Assembly (NCBI RefSeq): GCF_000003815.2
Contig: NC_049984.1
Location: 26,468,656-26,532,655 of the forward strand
Reading direction: 5' to 3'
Origin: Branchiostoma floridae
Lineage: Eukaryota > Chordata > Leptocardii > Amphioxiformes > Branchiostomatidae
DNA: 64,000 nt
Both the position numbers and the translations under genes were made by a program. Under the pieces are notes generated by a model. The model saw only the letters and a list, made by a program, of their open reading frames with translations. It was not told the origin of the DNA and did not search any database. This document shows, piece after piece, positions 10,990 to 20,769 of the stretch. Position 1 is the stretch's first letter, and every line of letters starts with the position of its first letter.

Positions 10990-11996
10990 ATTGCTCATTT
11001 TCAGACGTTCCAAGCGGGGTCGGCAACCCAAGCTTTTGAGTTGCAATTCCCGGTTAAGCCGCTGGAGGCACTCCATGAGCACGTGGCAGGGACTGAGACC
11101 TGGATTACAAGAACCGGGAACAGCGCTGCCGTTGTATCGCCTCCGTTAGATTCAGTAGCACAAGGGAAGATTAAGGCGTCGGCAGACTCCCTTTTGTTCA
11201 GAGATCCGGATAAGTTTAGGGCAGGGGGTTTACACAGGCAGGCCTCTGAATGGAACAATCTTATGATGGATATAGAAAGCTGGTCGGAGGTGAAAGATTG
11301 GATAAATAATGGGGTAAACATGTTAGATTTCATCCAGCCATTTAAAGGAAAGTTTAAGGGTAAGTTTTATGACACCGCTTTTCCACCTCCGAGCACTGTT
11401 CCTAACAACAAAAGTTGTATTCCTTTTGCTGAGTTTATTTCTAATACTATCCACAGCAGGATTGTAACAGGTGCAGTAGAGGTGTGGGAAGAGTGGGCTC
11501 AGTGTCTCCGCCATATATCGGGTCACCCCTTACAGTGGAGCCCAATAAACCCAGACTCTGTTTGGATTTGAGGTATTTGAATAAATAGATGAAGGACTGC
11601 CCGTTTACTCTTGACACAGTTATAGATGTCACCAGGTATCTAGAAAGAGGGCATTTTCAGACAGTGGTAGACGACAAGAGCGGCTATGATCATCTTTTTT
11701 TAACAGAAACTAGCAAACCATTAGTTAGTGGGTTTTCAATTGGGCGGATGGTATTTTGTGTCAGCACTCAGCAGTGATCAGTTTCGGCTGGAAATGTAGT
11801 CCGTTTGTCTATCAACAAGTTGGTCTTGTTGCAATGCACAAGATTAGGGCTATGGGAGTACCGTCAGCTCTGTATATAGATGACAGGCATGCGGGTCAGT
11901 TACAGCTTAAGATGGGTACCCAAATCAATATATGGTCATTCTACGAGTTGGCACAGGCGGCATGCTACATTTTGTGTTATATACTCTTGCGCTTAG
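10990..11996 (+). pseudogene. DIRS-like reverse transcriptase, N-terminal and catalytic part
   Basis: The first open frame (11041-11571) includes the upstream region and changes frame near 11490. The RT then continues with PLTVEPNKPRLCLDLRYLNK and KDCPFTLDTV. The first catalytic block is VVDDKSGYDH, and the second block is SFGWKCSPFVYQQVGL followed by LYIDDRHAGQL, where IDD is the catalytic pair. These blocks are characteristic of DIRS/Ngaro RTs, not LTR or LINE enzymes. One in-frame TAG follows LNK, and a frameshift lies near 11745-11780. The product would be non-functional. Confidence 0.85.
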
Positions 11997-12307
11997 TACA
12001 GGGTACGCTGAGTACGTACAGGGCAACCTAACCTAGCTACCACTCAGTGCATAGTGAACTAGACCTAGGTCAGGGCAACCTAGCCTATAGCCAGGGCAAA
12101 ACGAAACCCTTTACGCCGATTGGTCAATATCGTAAACTCAGGATAGAGCGCCCTGCACTAGGGAGGCACAGAAAAGGTATAAAAGGAGGAGTGGTCCGAT
12201 CTCTGTCATTCTTGAGAAAGACAAATTAAAGTCGAAACCGGTAGAATACCGTCGTCTCTGAGCTGTCATTTTCCCAAGCTACGAATGATGTATACTCTTG
12301 CGCTTAG
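11980..12307 (+). mobile_element. 294-bp insertion flanked by 17-bp direct repeats
   Basis: TATACTCTTGCGCTTAG occurs at 11980-11996 and again at 12291-12307. Removing 11997-12307 joins the RT frame seamlessly (ending in AACYILCYILLRL) to the downstream GYTVRFAKSQLDP segment, so 11997-12290 is a later insertion and the 17 bases are its target-site duplication. The insert holds a TATA-type box (GGTATAAAAGG, about 12174-12184) followed by some 100 bases without obvious coding sense. It has no terminal inverted repeat or A tail that I can see. It could be a 5'-end fragment of a retroelement or a SINE-like unit with its own promoter. Confidence 0.85.
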
Positions 12308-13060
12308 GATATACTGTGAGATTTGCCAAATCTCAGCTAGATCCCACGGTAAAAACAGTCTTTCTAGGGATGATCATCAACTCATTAACCCTGTAATTTG
12401 GCTTGCCAGAGAAGAAGAAGCAAAACTTTGCACAATTTAGGGAGAAAGTCCTGGATAATCACGAAGTCCCCGTGAAGGTCTTACAAAAACTAACATCACA
12501 TCTGCCGGGAAATGTTTATAGAAATCAGCAATCGGAAAAGCTAGGTAGAATGGCAAAGATTACAGAAGGGGTACGAAGGGAGTTGTTATATTGGAGATTG
12601 TTGGACTCTTGGACAGGTTGTATGACTTGGAAGTCAGAGAAACATGAAGTCCTAGAGCTGTCGTCAGATGCCTCAGGGTTTAGATGGGCTGGAGTGGTAC
12701 ATGAGTCAGGCAATACGGTACTATGTGGGGATTATTGGCAAGAAGGGGAAGTAGACAAGCATATCTCAGTAAAAGAAACCGAAGCCCTAAGAAGGACCCT
12801 GATATCTGTGCAAGACAAAGTGAGAGACAAGCGTGTGGACGCCAGGGTAGATAATCAAACCCTAGTAAGGGCCTGGGAGAACCAGGGGGGGAAGAGTAAG
12901 AAGATTAATGAGGCAATAGTTAGGCTTTGGGAAGTCACGTTACAGCTTAATATTGATGTGAATTTGCAGTACATTCCGTCACGAGGCTGACAAACCGTAT
13001 AGAAAGTATCTGTTCACGGACGTGCAGTTACTGCCAGAACTGTGGCAAAAGATAGACGCG
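12308..13060 (+). pseudogene. DIRS-like RNase H domain and connection
   Basis: This continues the RT with a VKTVFLGMIINS segment, an LPEKKKQNFAQFREKVL block and then RNase H: ELSSDASGFRWAG (first Asp), SVKETEALRR (Glu) and ARVDNQTLVRAWENQGG (Asp). A TDVQLLPELWQKID block and FGGKDGFDT follow, a conserved region downstream of RNase H in Ngaro-type elements. The main open frame is 12403-12990. It is followed by a frameshift near 12985, and an in-frame TAA upstream (about 12391) separates it from the connection. Confidence 0.85.
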
Positions 13061-13290
13061 GAGTTTGGAGGCAAGGATGGTTTTGACACAGCAAAAGGCG
13101 CTAGTAACAATTATTGTACCTGATTTTTACTCTAGGAAGTTCTGGTGGCCAGTTTTACTCAAGAACGCAGACAAAGAGGCCAGAGTAGCAATATCGGGAC
13201 AACGGGTCTTCAGATACCCGACCCAGGGGCAGGGTTGGAGGTTGCTTCCAACAAAGTGGGACCTATGGGCCTTCCGCCTCAACCCGTAGG
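13061..13290 (+). pseudogene. DIRS-like post-RNase H region
   Basis: The open frame reads VTIIVPDFYSRKFWWPVL and, further on, YPTQGQGWRLLPTKWDLWAF. Both segments resemble the conserved linker between RNase H and recombinase in Ngaro-like elements. About 60-100 residues usually found before this block seem absent, so a small internal deletion is likely near 13085. Confidence 0.65.
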
Positions 13291-13299
13291 TTTCACCGG

Positions 13300-13703
13300 A
13301 GCGGCAAGGCTGTGGGTACCAGCGGTAAACTGCATTAGTTGTAATTATCCAAATGATTTTGATTTTAATTTTTGTCAAAAATGTGGAGAGAAAAACAAAA
13401 AACAAGAGAGTACTGAAAGGAGACAGAGAATTCAAATAAATTACAAAGACATCGACACAAGATTCGAGGAAATTATGGGAGCGGGAGACAGTTTGGCGTA
13501 TGCTAAACAAAAACGGTCATTGACAGATCTTCTGAACAGATTTCTGGAGTCTCTGGTTCCACTGAAATCAATCTTTTCAGCCTCTCCGAATGACATTATA
13601 AAATTCCTAATCTTTAAGGACCAACAAGGTAAAACAAAAGTCCATAAAGTGAGTTGTGAGAGGAACCAAGGTACATGCACTTGCCAAACACGTCTAGCTT
13701 TTA
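13300..13703 (+). pseudogene. Tyrosine recombinase, N-terminal zinc ribbon and SAM-like domain only
   Basis: The frame has a zinc-ribbon pair, CISCNYPNDFDFNFCQKCG, followed by an acidic and basic linker. It then has the N-terminal DNA-binding domain typical of Ngaro recombinases: NRFLESLVPLKSIFSASPND, IIKFLIFKDQQGKTKVH and a CTCQTRLAF block. The catalytic domain (R-H-R-Y) is absent. The frame runs into a TTAA-flanked element at 13701, exactly where the codons for Phe-Lys would contain TTTAAA. The listed ATG at 13145 is upstream of the homologous region and not meaningful. Confidence 0.8.
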
Positions 13704-14400
13704 ACCCTCAAAGACCCGAGTGGGGTCCATTTGGACCCCGGGCGTAAATTTTGATGTACCATTTGAACATTTTTAATCTGAAGAAAAAAATCCTTCCATG
13801 ACTTTGTCGATCAATATCTTCTACACCTTCTCCGAAGTTTTAACGAAGATTGGTTCAATACTATGGAAATTATTAAGAAAGTCCGTGTTCAGTCCGTCTG
13901 GGGTCCAAATGGACCCCAGCAGTTTTTAAGACAAATGTTTGAGACTAACTCCTTAACTACTTATCGTATGACCACCAAACTTTTAGAGGATACTAAACAT
14001 GTAAAGTTAAATCCGCATAGAAACTTCTGTGTCATTGCCATAAAATATGACGACATTATGACGTCATTTAGATAATAAGGGCGGCCATCTTGGATTTTCA
14101 CTAATGACGTCATGAAATTAGCATAAATTATAAATTTTGAATCATGAAATCAACATTGAATTTCCTAGAATTTCTTTGTTGTTAGAAAACAAGTGTAGTT
14201 TATGAAGAAAACATTGTTTAAATTGAAATTGACAATTTTTTGGGAAAATATGCCTTTTCGAATTCCGTTGCCATGGCAACCGCAAAAATGATAAACTTAC
14301 TTTATTGACTAAAAATATTTGCTAACTATATTTTGTGATATATTACAAAGTTTCGTAGCTTTTGCGTTAGCCGTTCATGAGTTATGCGACATAACATTAC
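13701..14400 (+). mobile_element. piggyBac-like non-autonomous element, left end at TTAA
   Basis: The sequence starts TTAACCCTCAAAGACCCG and continues with a palindromic GGGGTCCATTTGGACCCC block, repeated inside at about 13899-13916 (GGGGTCCAAATGGACCCC). A TTAA target plus a CCCT terminus is the signature of piggyBac-superfamily ends. The interior contains two TGACGTCA palindromes (about 14059 and 14104), a GCCATCTTGGATTTT segment and GTTGCCATGGCAACC (about 14268). These same modules occur in the MITE at 32.3 kb. I could not find the right end, so the end coordinate is a guess. Confidence 0.6.
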
Positions 14401-14970
14401 TATTGTTCACAATGGTCAGTCATCTTCATGGCAAAATGAAATCCACAATCCACATACAAATAAATTGTATATAATTGCACCCCAAAGCAAAAGAGATGAC
14501 TACAATATCGTACCAAACAGCAGTGTGTCTGAGACTATAACATTATTATTTGCTTACGTAGAAGACATGATATGGTTCTACCTACCACTCTGAACTCAGT
14601 GGTCAGTAGGGGCACGTTGTACACTGAGCTCAGACTCGTAGCTGGTAGCTTGGCTACGAGGCGCATCGTCTGGTAAAAGTGGCCAGCAAAGGAATCTGTA
14701 GACGGTGATTTTTTTAGAAAGAAAGTTACTTTGGTCCGTAATGCAGCTACCTGATGGTAGCCCCCTTAGTCATTCTGGGTTCAGTGGAAGGAAACATTAA
14801 CGCCTGAAGTGTGTGGAAGAGGTAAGATAATGAAGCCTCTCAGGATTTACGTCGTACAAACTATAGAACTTACACAAGTTACATGTATCATTACTTCTGT
14901 CTTTGCACAAAGTGTAATGTGTCCATTCAATGCCTATTACAATGTTACAGCATACTACAACTGAAACTAA
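14401..14970. other. Unassigned stretch after the TTAA element
   Basis: No recognisable coding sequence. A duplicated short motif (GAACTCAGTGGTCAGTAGGGG and TGTACACTGAGCTCAGACTC) lies near 14592-14635. Confidence 0.4.
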
Positions 14971-14974
14971 TACT

Positions 14975-15320
14975 TAACAAGATGCAAAGTGCTGCACAGA
15001 CTGTGACTGTCATCAATCTGAGGCAGCAGAGTTATGGGCAGTTCGTACTTCAGAATGCGGAAGGTTTTCAGACGTCTGATCGCCTGCTCAACGAAGATTC
15101 GCAGGTTGGCTATCTTCTTTGTACAGTGTTGCAACCTCTGCCTGTGTCATCTTGTGGCAGCCCTTCTTGCCGGGTGGGATCAGCAAACATCTTCAGCTAT
15201 GGGGAAGCCCCGATCGGCCATGACTACCTCGTCCCGGAATTTTGTTGCATTCGTATCTCTTGATTTGAGCTTGTAATTGTCGTCAAATTTGTGCGACCTT
15301 GTTCCCTGCTCATCTTTGGT
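14975..15320 (-). pseudogene. DDE_Tnp_4-type transposase fragment (Harbinger/ISL2EU-like)
   Basis: On the minus strand, DEVVMADRGFPIAEDV (about 15190-15235) is followed, after frameshifts, by ANLRIFVEQAIRRLKTFRIL and then YELPITLLPQIDD (about 15025-15105). The DRGF block carries the second catalytic Asp. The IFVEQAIRRLK block carries the catalytic Glu of the DDE_Tnp_4 family used by Harbinger, ISL2EU and related DNA transposons. The first Asp region is not identified. Two or more frameshifts and a stop make it inactive. It may belong with the repeat end at 15425-15790. Confidence 0.7.
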
Positions 15321-15424
15321 GTTGAATTTTGCTTGAGCTTGCAGCCGAGCTTGGAGGTGTCTGGTTAAGACAACTTCTGCCTCACTTCTTGGTAATATAA
15401 TAATTTGTACCCATCGATATATCC

Positions 15425-15790
15425 GCGTATGACGTACAGGACTTAGTCACAAATCTTGGAAACGGAAAGTCGTGCATTTATTTGCCATGACGTTAAGTTA
15501 GAGTGCAATCAAAACATGTATTCTCTTGAAGTCCTTTATTAGTCATGGCGCTACGTTAACTTAAAGGATGGTAATGGCGTCCTTCTCTGGCCAGATGTCG
15601 CTCTCGAACGCAGCTCTCAGCACCTCCACAGCTGTCCCCCTGTTCCTGACCTACAGGTGCTGCTTCACCACCTTTATTTTCAACTTTGGGCCATGGAGGG
15701 TACGACTGGACAGGTGGCCCGGTAGCGAGCCCTCCTTTGTCATGCGGGTGAGGATGGTGGCCAGCAGTGACACCTCAGTACCACAAGCAG
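15425..15790 (-). repeat. Transposon 3'-end copy A (paired with 22.2-22.5 kb)
   Basis: This stretch aligns with 22160-22480 in the same orientation. Read on minus, both encode the same C-terminal tail (TLHGPKLKIKVVK-like and TAVEVLRAAFESD here, LHGTKLQTKVVE and TAVEVLRAGFESD there). Both are followed by a non-coding part with an AATAAA polyadenylation signal (GACTAATAAAG or equivalent, about 15535). Copy A also has KRCAACGTEVSLLATIL upstream. This is therefore the 3' end of a multi-copy transcription unit, most likely a transposon. Its function is unknown. Confidence 0.7.
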
Positions 15791-15859
15791 CACACCTCTT
15801 CATGTTCTCTCATCTTCAGCTACCGGCTTATCAATGTATTCCACATACTTTCCATCTTC

Positions 15860-16330
15860 CAGCTGCTGTTCATTCAGTATCCTTAAATGCCCTCTTCAGT
15901 GTGTCTAGGATCTTCTGGGGGTCCCCCCGGCCCCGTGGCTCCAGAACGTTAACCTCCTGTTTCGCCTCCCCCTCTAAATTCGTCCAAGTCAGGCGGGCCC
16001 TCTGTTCGAGAGCGCCCCCCCCCCCCCCCCCCCAGGTGTCCAAGACCCCCTCTACCTCGTCTAGCCAGTCTTCAAACTGAGTCGCCCCCGAGAACTTTGC
16101 CAGTTTCCGATCAGTGTGTACAACTATCGTGGGCTGCCCATTCGACAGGCAAGAGGTGGAACAACGGTTCCGGGGCGGAGACCGAGTCCTCGACCAACGT
16201 CTGCGAAGTGGGGAGGGGAGTTAGACGGGGTACGGGGCATGTATCCATATGGTCTCAGACATCGCAACATTCGACGACCTTGGGATAACAACAGGAACGA
16301 TCCTGTATTTTATACGCACCACCTACCACG
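15860..16330 (-). pseudogene. Retrotransposon gag fragment, copy A
   Basis: On the minus strand the sequence contains VVHTDRKLAKFSG followed by QFEDWLDEVEGVLDTW, matching the gag fragment at 42000-42377 (TDRNLPKFSG, FEDWLDEVEGGLKH). A short basic N-terminal region precedes it. The KFSG...F.DWL pattern is common at the start of Ty3-type capsid domains. Copy A has frameshifts and a 19-C run at 16015-16033 in the middle of the domain. Confidence 0.65.
16015..16033. repeat. Poly-C run (19 C)
   Basis: This is a homopolymer inside the gag fragment. It is absent from the paralogous copy at 42.1 kb, so it arose after duplication or is partly an assembly artefact. Confidence 0.85.
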
Positions 16331-16334
16331 AGAA

Positions 16335-16960
16335 CGGATCTCTCTAAGGGAGGTTAATTCTTTCCGTGTCCTTTGGCACTTGATTATCTGCGGGGCAGAC
16401 GGCTATGCCTACAGTTTCTGCCATCAAACGGGACATTAGTCGCGTTACGGTACCCCGGATGGCCACCTTCGTAGACTTGAACGGAAAAGGTGTGGAACGG
16501 GGAATACCCACCCTTTAGCCAACCCACAAAAGTAGGTCAGGGGGATAGCAAGATTACTTCGTGCCGGGGCTACTCCTGCCTATAAATCGATAGTTTTAAT
16601 GTAGTCCTGCCGAGTACTTTGGGCGGAAGAACATCAAGTGCTGCAGTTCCTAAGGGGTACGAACTGGAGCACTCCCCACGGCTACGTATGCGGCTATAGG
16701 TACCAATCGAGAATTCTGACTACAGTAACTACTCATTTACTTCCTTACAATAATTCACGCAAGTGCGTCAGTCAATCTAGTCTCAGCAACAGAGTGCTGC
16801 ACTGTTACAAGGCCTCCCGCCAACAACACAACAACAACCTTCAGGAAGAAAAAGGCATGCTAGAACGTGTTTCAACACTGATATCCCGTGATACCGGCGA
16901 GGGAAAGGTAACCAGCGCCCAGCAGGCGCGTACGTGCCGGCTGTCACTTACTCCTAAAAC
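16335..16960. other. Unassigned stretch
   Basis: Open frames of about 100-130 codons on the plus strand have no recognisable motif and no splice logic that I can see. Confidence 0.4.
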
Positions 16961-17147
16961 TAGTGATACGATCCAGGTTAGTAACAATGAAAATAACTTA
17001 ACTAGAACTTACCTATGTGGGATTTTCCCAACATGAGTTGACCTTTGACTTTGTGGAGCAGGGTTGCGAACCCCTGGGAGTGACCCATCCTATGTAAACT
17101 CCGGTTACCCCACTCTATATTTCCCTACGCTAATACAATCGTCGGTG

Positions 17148-17720
17148 CTATTCTAATTTTGGACCAGAGTCAGTTCGAACTGTCCAGGTTCGAGGCTGGG
17201 CAGGGTCTTGGACAGGACCGGCGTTCGCTCCTACCCGACCAGCATCCGTCCGTACCGGAACAGCGTTCATTGCGACGGGAACAGCGTTCATCTGTATAGG
17301 CACAGCGTTTATTCCACCTGGACCAGCGTTCATTTGTACAGGCACAGCGTTTATTCCACCTGGACCAGCGTTCATTTGTCTCGGTCTTGCGCCTGCCTCT
17401 ACGGGGGCAGTGTTCGTTCTTCTCGGGTTCACCCGTACCTCCTACTCCGGGTACAAGGCCCGGGCTCATCCCATACATTATGTCAACGCTGGATGGACTC
17501 TCCTTCCACCCACCTGTCTGCGGGTGTGTCGGATGATATACTCGTCGTCCGAGAGCAGGCGCTTCTTATCGTAGATTTGTTGTTCCAACTTCTCCGCGAA
17601 AGTTACCTTAGTCCGATCCCTAGGCTTCTTCACCATGGCGCACAACTTGTCAAGTTTCGCCTCTACCGCCGGCAATATATCCATTTTGGCCTCCATGGTG
17701 GACAGCCGCTGGTCGAACTT
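17148..17720 (-). pseudogene. Unknown protein with 14-residue repeats, copy 1
   Basis: Minus-strand frames encode EAKMDILPAVEAKLDKL, then AEKLEQQIYDKKRLLSDDE and RRQVGGRRVHPAL, a GMSPGLVPGVGGTG segment and a C-terminal region of NAGPGGINAVPVQM-type repeats. I do not recognise the family. A gag-like or DNA-binding protein of a retroelement is possible, because a gag fragment lies just downstream on the same strand. The frame shifts near 17430-17480. Confidence 0.45.
17280..17385. repeat. 42-bp minisatellite, copy 1
   Basis: This is about two and a half copies of a 42-base unit (14 codons on the minus strand), shared with the 18.1 kb array. Confidence 0.85.
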
Positions 17721-17990
17721 CCTTATGTACTATTATGGGCGGGAAAATGATTTAGTGATCGTAGCTACAAAAAAAAGGAAAACGTTCAATGCGTAAATAA
17801 GCAAAATGAGTAATCGATCAAGGTTAGTAACAATGAAAATAACTTAGAACTCACCTATGAGGAATTTTCCTAACATGAGCTGACCTTTGACATGGTGAAG
17901 CAGGGAGTGACCCATCCTATATACACCACGGTTACCCCACTCTATATTTCCCTACGCTAATATAATCCTTGGTGCTATTCTAATTTTGGA
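17721..17990. other. Spacer between duplicated blocks
   Basis: Non-coding; the right part belongs to the second copy of the duplication. Confidence 0.45.
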
Positions 17991-18010
17991 CCAGAGTCAG
18001 TTCGACCTGT

Positions 18011-18910
18011 TCAAGTTCGTGGCTGGGCAGGGTCTTGGACAGGACCGGTGTTCGCTCCTACCCGACCAGCATCCGTCCGTACCGGAACAGCGTTCATCTG
18101 TATAGGTACAGCGTTTATTCCACCTGGACCAGCGTTCATTTGTACAGGCACAGCGTTTATTCCACCTGGACCAGCGTTCATTTGTACAGGCACAGCGTTT
18201 ATTCCACCTGGACCAGCGTCCATTTCTCTGGGGCGGCGTCCGCCCTACCGGTCTTGCGCCTGCCTCTACGGGGAGTGTTCGTTCTTCTCGGGTTCACCCG
18301 TACCTCCTACTCCGGGTACAAGGCCCGGGCTCATCCCATACATTATGTCGAACAACGCTGGATGGACTCTTCTTCCACCCACCTGTCTGAGGGTGTATCG
18401 GATGATATCGTCGTCCGAGAGCAGGCGCCTCTCGTAGATTTGTTGTTCCAGCTTCTCCGCTTCCGCGCAATAATCGAAGTGTTCGCCTCTTCCCGGCGGG
18501 TACCCTGGGTATGGCCGGAGCACGATGTGGTCCTTGTTTCCCCACTCGTCGGCGATCAGCAGCTGGTGGATGCACGAGTGCAGTCTCGTAACGCACTGTA
18601 GCAGTTCCATCAGTAGCCGGCTCTGTATTCGGCGTGCACCTCGACGGTACTGCTCCAGGGCGGCCTTCACTGCTCGATTCTGTTCAAAGGCATGCACCCA
18701 GACCGGGTCGGGTAGTTCAATAGCTTCAGCCTCTTTATGGAGGGCTTCCTTGCACATTGCGTTCATTCGGTCTATCGCGGTACCCTGTCCTACAGTCTTT
18801 CCGCGCATATCCTGAGTTTCCGAGCGGGTACCATCGTCCCCTTTAGGTATTGGTGGACGTCGGGACCGCTCTTCTGCCAGATGAGCCATTGGGTCTGCGT
18901 TTTGGTCCAT
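18011..18910 (-). pseudogene. Unknown protein with 14-residue repeats, copy 2 with N-terminus
   Basis: A 214-codon frame starts at ATG 18910 (MDQNADPMAHLAEERSRRPP). It runs through an alpha-helical middle (PDPVWVHAFEQNRAVKAAL, ARRIQSRLLMELLQCVTRLH) into the AEKLEQQIYERRLLSDDD segment shared with copy 1. After a frameshift near 18266 the NAGPGGINAVPVQM repeats continue to 18011. Charged helices and the neighbouring gag fragment suggest a retroelement structural protein, but nothing identifies it. Copy 2 retains the N-terminus and copy 1 has a different, shorter upstream part. Confidence 0.5.
18085..18222. repeat. 42-bp minisatellite, copy 2
   Basis: About three tandem copies of CAGCGTTTATTCCACCTGGA plus 22 further bases. 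The period of 42 keeps the minus-strand frame open. Confidence 0.9.
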
Positions 18911-19640
18911 GCGCAGAAGGCGTTGATTGGAAAGGAGGAACCAAGAAACATCGAACTGCAGAAACCTCTGTCACTCACAAACCGTAACCGTCCACTCAGG
19001 TCGTTCGTTAGCACAAAGGAGGTCAAGACATGACGCGTGCCTGAAGTCCATAGGGGTTTGCGTTCACCATAGGCAGGAAACACACACAACAGGCAGGTGG
19101 TTGACGTCAGGTGGAGGTGTTACTGGCAGCGGTGAGTTGGCTGTCACGGTGGCGTACGGGCAGACAGTTGACGTCAGGTAGGCCGTGACGTTGTCGCAAT
19201 TGGATACAGATATTGAAGTGCAGTCACACGTACGCGGATGACAGACTCTCAGTAAGGACGTCAGGATTGACGGAGGACTGATGACTTGCGCCGGCCGATG
19301 ACGGCATGTCGGAGCGAAGATGATGACGCCCCCAGCGGTAGTTGAGCACATGTGCACACATTATGTGCATTCAATCTGAGCATAATAAGGCTTCAGCCAA
19401 TTTATGTCTCTCAAGCGTTATCTCATATATTCTATCAAGTCTTCCCGACACATGACAATTTCCACATCACATTAACGATTGCAATGATTGTATTACCTGC
19501 TTAACCTACAACATGCAAAAACCAAAATTAAGTCACAACTAGGACCAAAAAATAGTTACTGCTTGAAAATCATTTGTGTGTGTGATTAAGTACATGTCGA
19601 GGTACTAGACTTTAACCTGATTTCAATGGGACATATGAAG
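18911..19640. other. Unassigned stretch
   Basis: Repeated GTTGACGTCAGGT segments (19099 and 19169) flank a 70-base interval, a small direct repeat. No gene recognised. Confidence 0.4.
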
Positions 19641-19649
19641 TTTTGATAT

Positions 19650-20340
19650 CCTCAGCTACGTCCTTCAGGTCAAAGCAATCCAGCTGGCACTCCATTGGCG
19701 TTATCTTTGGCCTTTTAGCAACTGAGCCCTGCTTTCTGGATTGAGGCTAACAAGGGCCTCTTTTAGCCTGTCTGAAATTGAAATCAAACAGTCAATGCAT
19801 TTGATTGACTTGTAGATGTTTGTACAGATTTTAGTTCATCACCGCATGAGTTACACGCTCCAGTTTTGTTTGCACAAAATGTACGGTTCCGTAGGACAAT
19901 GTTGTTGTTGATATCTGCGTCAGTCATCATTTCTAGCTGTTAGTTTGTTTGGATTCCGAGCATGAACTAGGACTGCTGTCAGCTAGGACTGCGCGCAGAA
20001 GCTTATTTGCTGCCTTTAACATACCCGTCCTGGAACATGCCTTGTATATCTTTCCTGTGGAGGTAGAGGTCAGACGCACACTCAAACAGAATATTGAATC
20101 TGTTTGCTCGGAACGCCTTTAATTTGGCAAAGGCTGGCACCAAGTCTTCTTCTTGAACTCCTTCTTCAATCCGCTGTTTGACTTTCAGATGCAGGAAGTC
20201 CTTGAACTACTGTATTGTTCCAGCCTACTCATTTCCCCCTGGTGCCACTGTTTCGCAGGTTGCGAATCAGCCTCTGAGTGGCGGAGTCGGGGTGCTTCCA
20301 GGCATAGTTGCCGCTTTTGTCTTGAAAGTCTCCAAAAAGA
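19650..20340 (-). pseudogene. Unknown coding remnants, possibly two exons
   Basis: The minus strand has coding-like segments: FGDFQDKSGNYAWKHPDSAT (about 20275-20335), then KVKQRIEEGVQEEDLVPAFA and FRANRFNILFECASDLYLHR (about 20050-20195), and further down RTFCANKTGACNSCGDELKS (about 19830-19890). The segments have amino acid composition and helix patterning of real protein but are in different frames and carry stops. I do not recognise the family. The remnant is probably transposon-derived. Confidence 0.4.
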
Positions 20341-20624
20341 TTGAATAATGATCATAATACCGGTATAAAGGTTCTGGATTCAAATCTCTAGCAGGCTCCA
20401 ATGTTGTGCCCTTTATTAAGTCACTTTATAACACCTATTTCCTCACTAGACTCAGTTGAAGATGAGAGGCTAGCTTCAGGGATGGATGTTCTCTCAAATT
20501 TGACAGAAATGCTTTAAGTTTATGCTTTAAGAAAAAACAAGATAGACAATTACCTACTAGAGTCTGCATGATGAAAGTGTAACAGTTTGACATGTTTAAT
20601 TAAAAACATCAGATTTTACCTCCA

Positions 20625-20765
20625 AGTGCTTCAGTTGCCATGTTGTTCTTGGCTGCTGCTTCCAAGACCATTTTTCTTCTAACGCCTGGCGTCCTTGGAA
20701 AAATCGCCTCCATTTGTGAATGTTCTCTGGGTCATCTATTTATAATTTAGCGATACATTTTTCAA
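20625..20765 (-). pseudogene. Possible exon remnant ending in a splice donor
   Basis: On minus, PGVRRKMVLEAAAKNNMATE runs to GCACTTGGAG/GTAAAA, a good donor. It may be upstream of the fragments at 19.6-20.3 kb. Weak evidence. Confidence 0.25.
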
Positions 20766-20769
20766 AATC

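Larger units (their letters stand above)
10990..13703 (+). mobile_element. DIRS/Ngaro-like tyrosine-recombinase retroelement, decayed
   Basis: On the plus strand the order is a pre-RT region, reverse transcriptase, RNase H, a linker and the N-terminal part of a tyrosine recombinase. This is the gene order of Ngaro/DIRS-group elements, which integrate through a recombinase rather than a DDE integrase. Several frameshifts and stops break it. It also has a 294-bp insertion in the RT-RNase H connection (11997-12290) and loses the recombinase catalytic domain where a TTAA element begins at 13701. No terminal repeats are visible. Confidence 0.85.
16970..18480. repeat. Tandem segmental duplication, about 0.85-kb unit
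   Basis: The block at 16970-17690 recurs at about 17820-18480. GTAACAATGAAAATAACTTA is at 16981 and 17829, TTTGGACCAGAGTCAGTTCGA at 17158 and 17984, and GGATGGACTCTNCTTCCACCC at 17493 and 18360. Offsets drift from 848 to 867 because of indels, including a different number of 42-bp repeats. Both units carry the same minus-strand coding region. Confidence 0.88.

Noticed and set aside
15568-16080. 170-codon plus-strand frame
   Set aside because: It is antisense to the transposon 3' end and gag fragment, both supported by paralogous copies.
18035-18601. 188-codon plus-strand frame with Tyr/Ser/Val repeats
   Set aside because: Shadow of the 42-bp repeat; the minus strand carries the conserved coding sequence.
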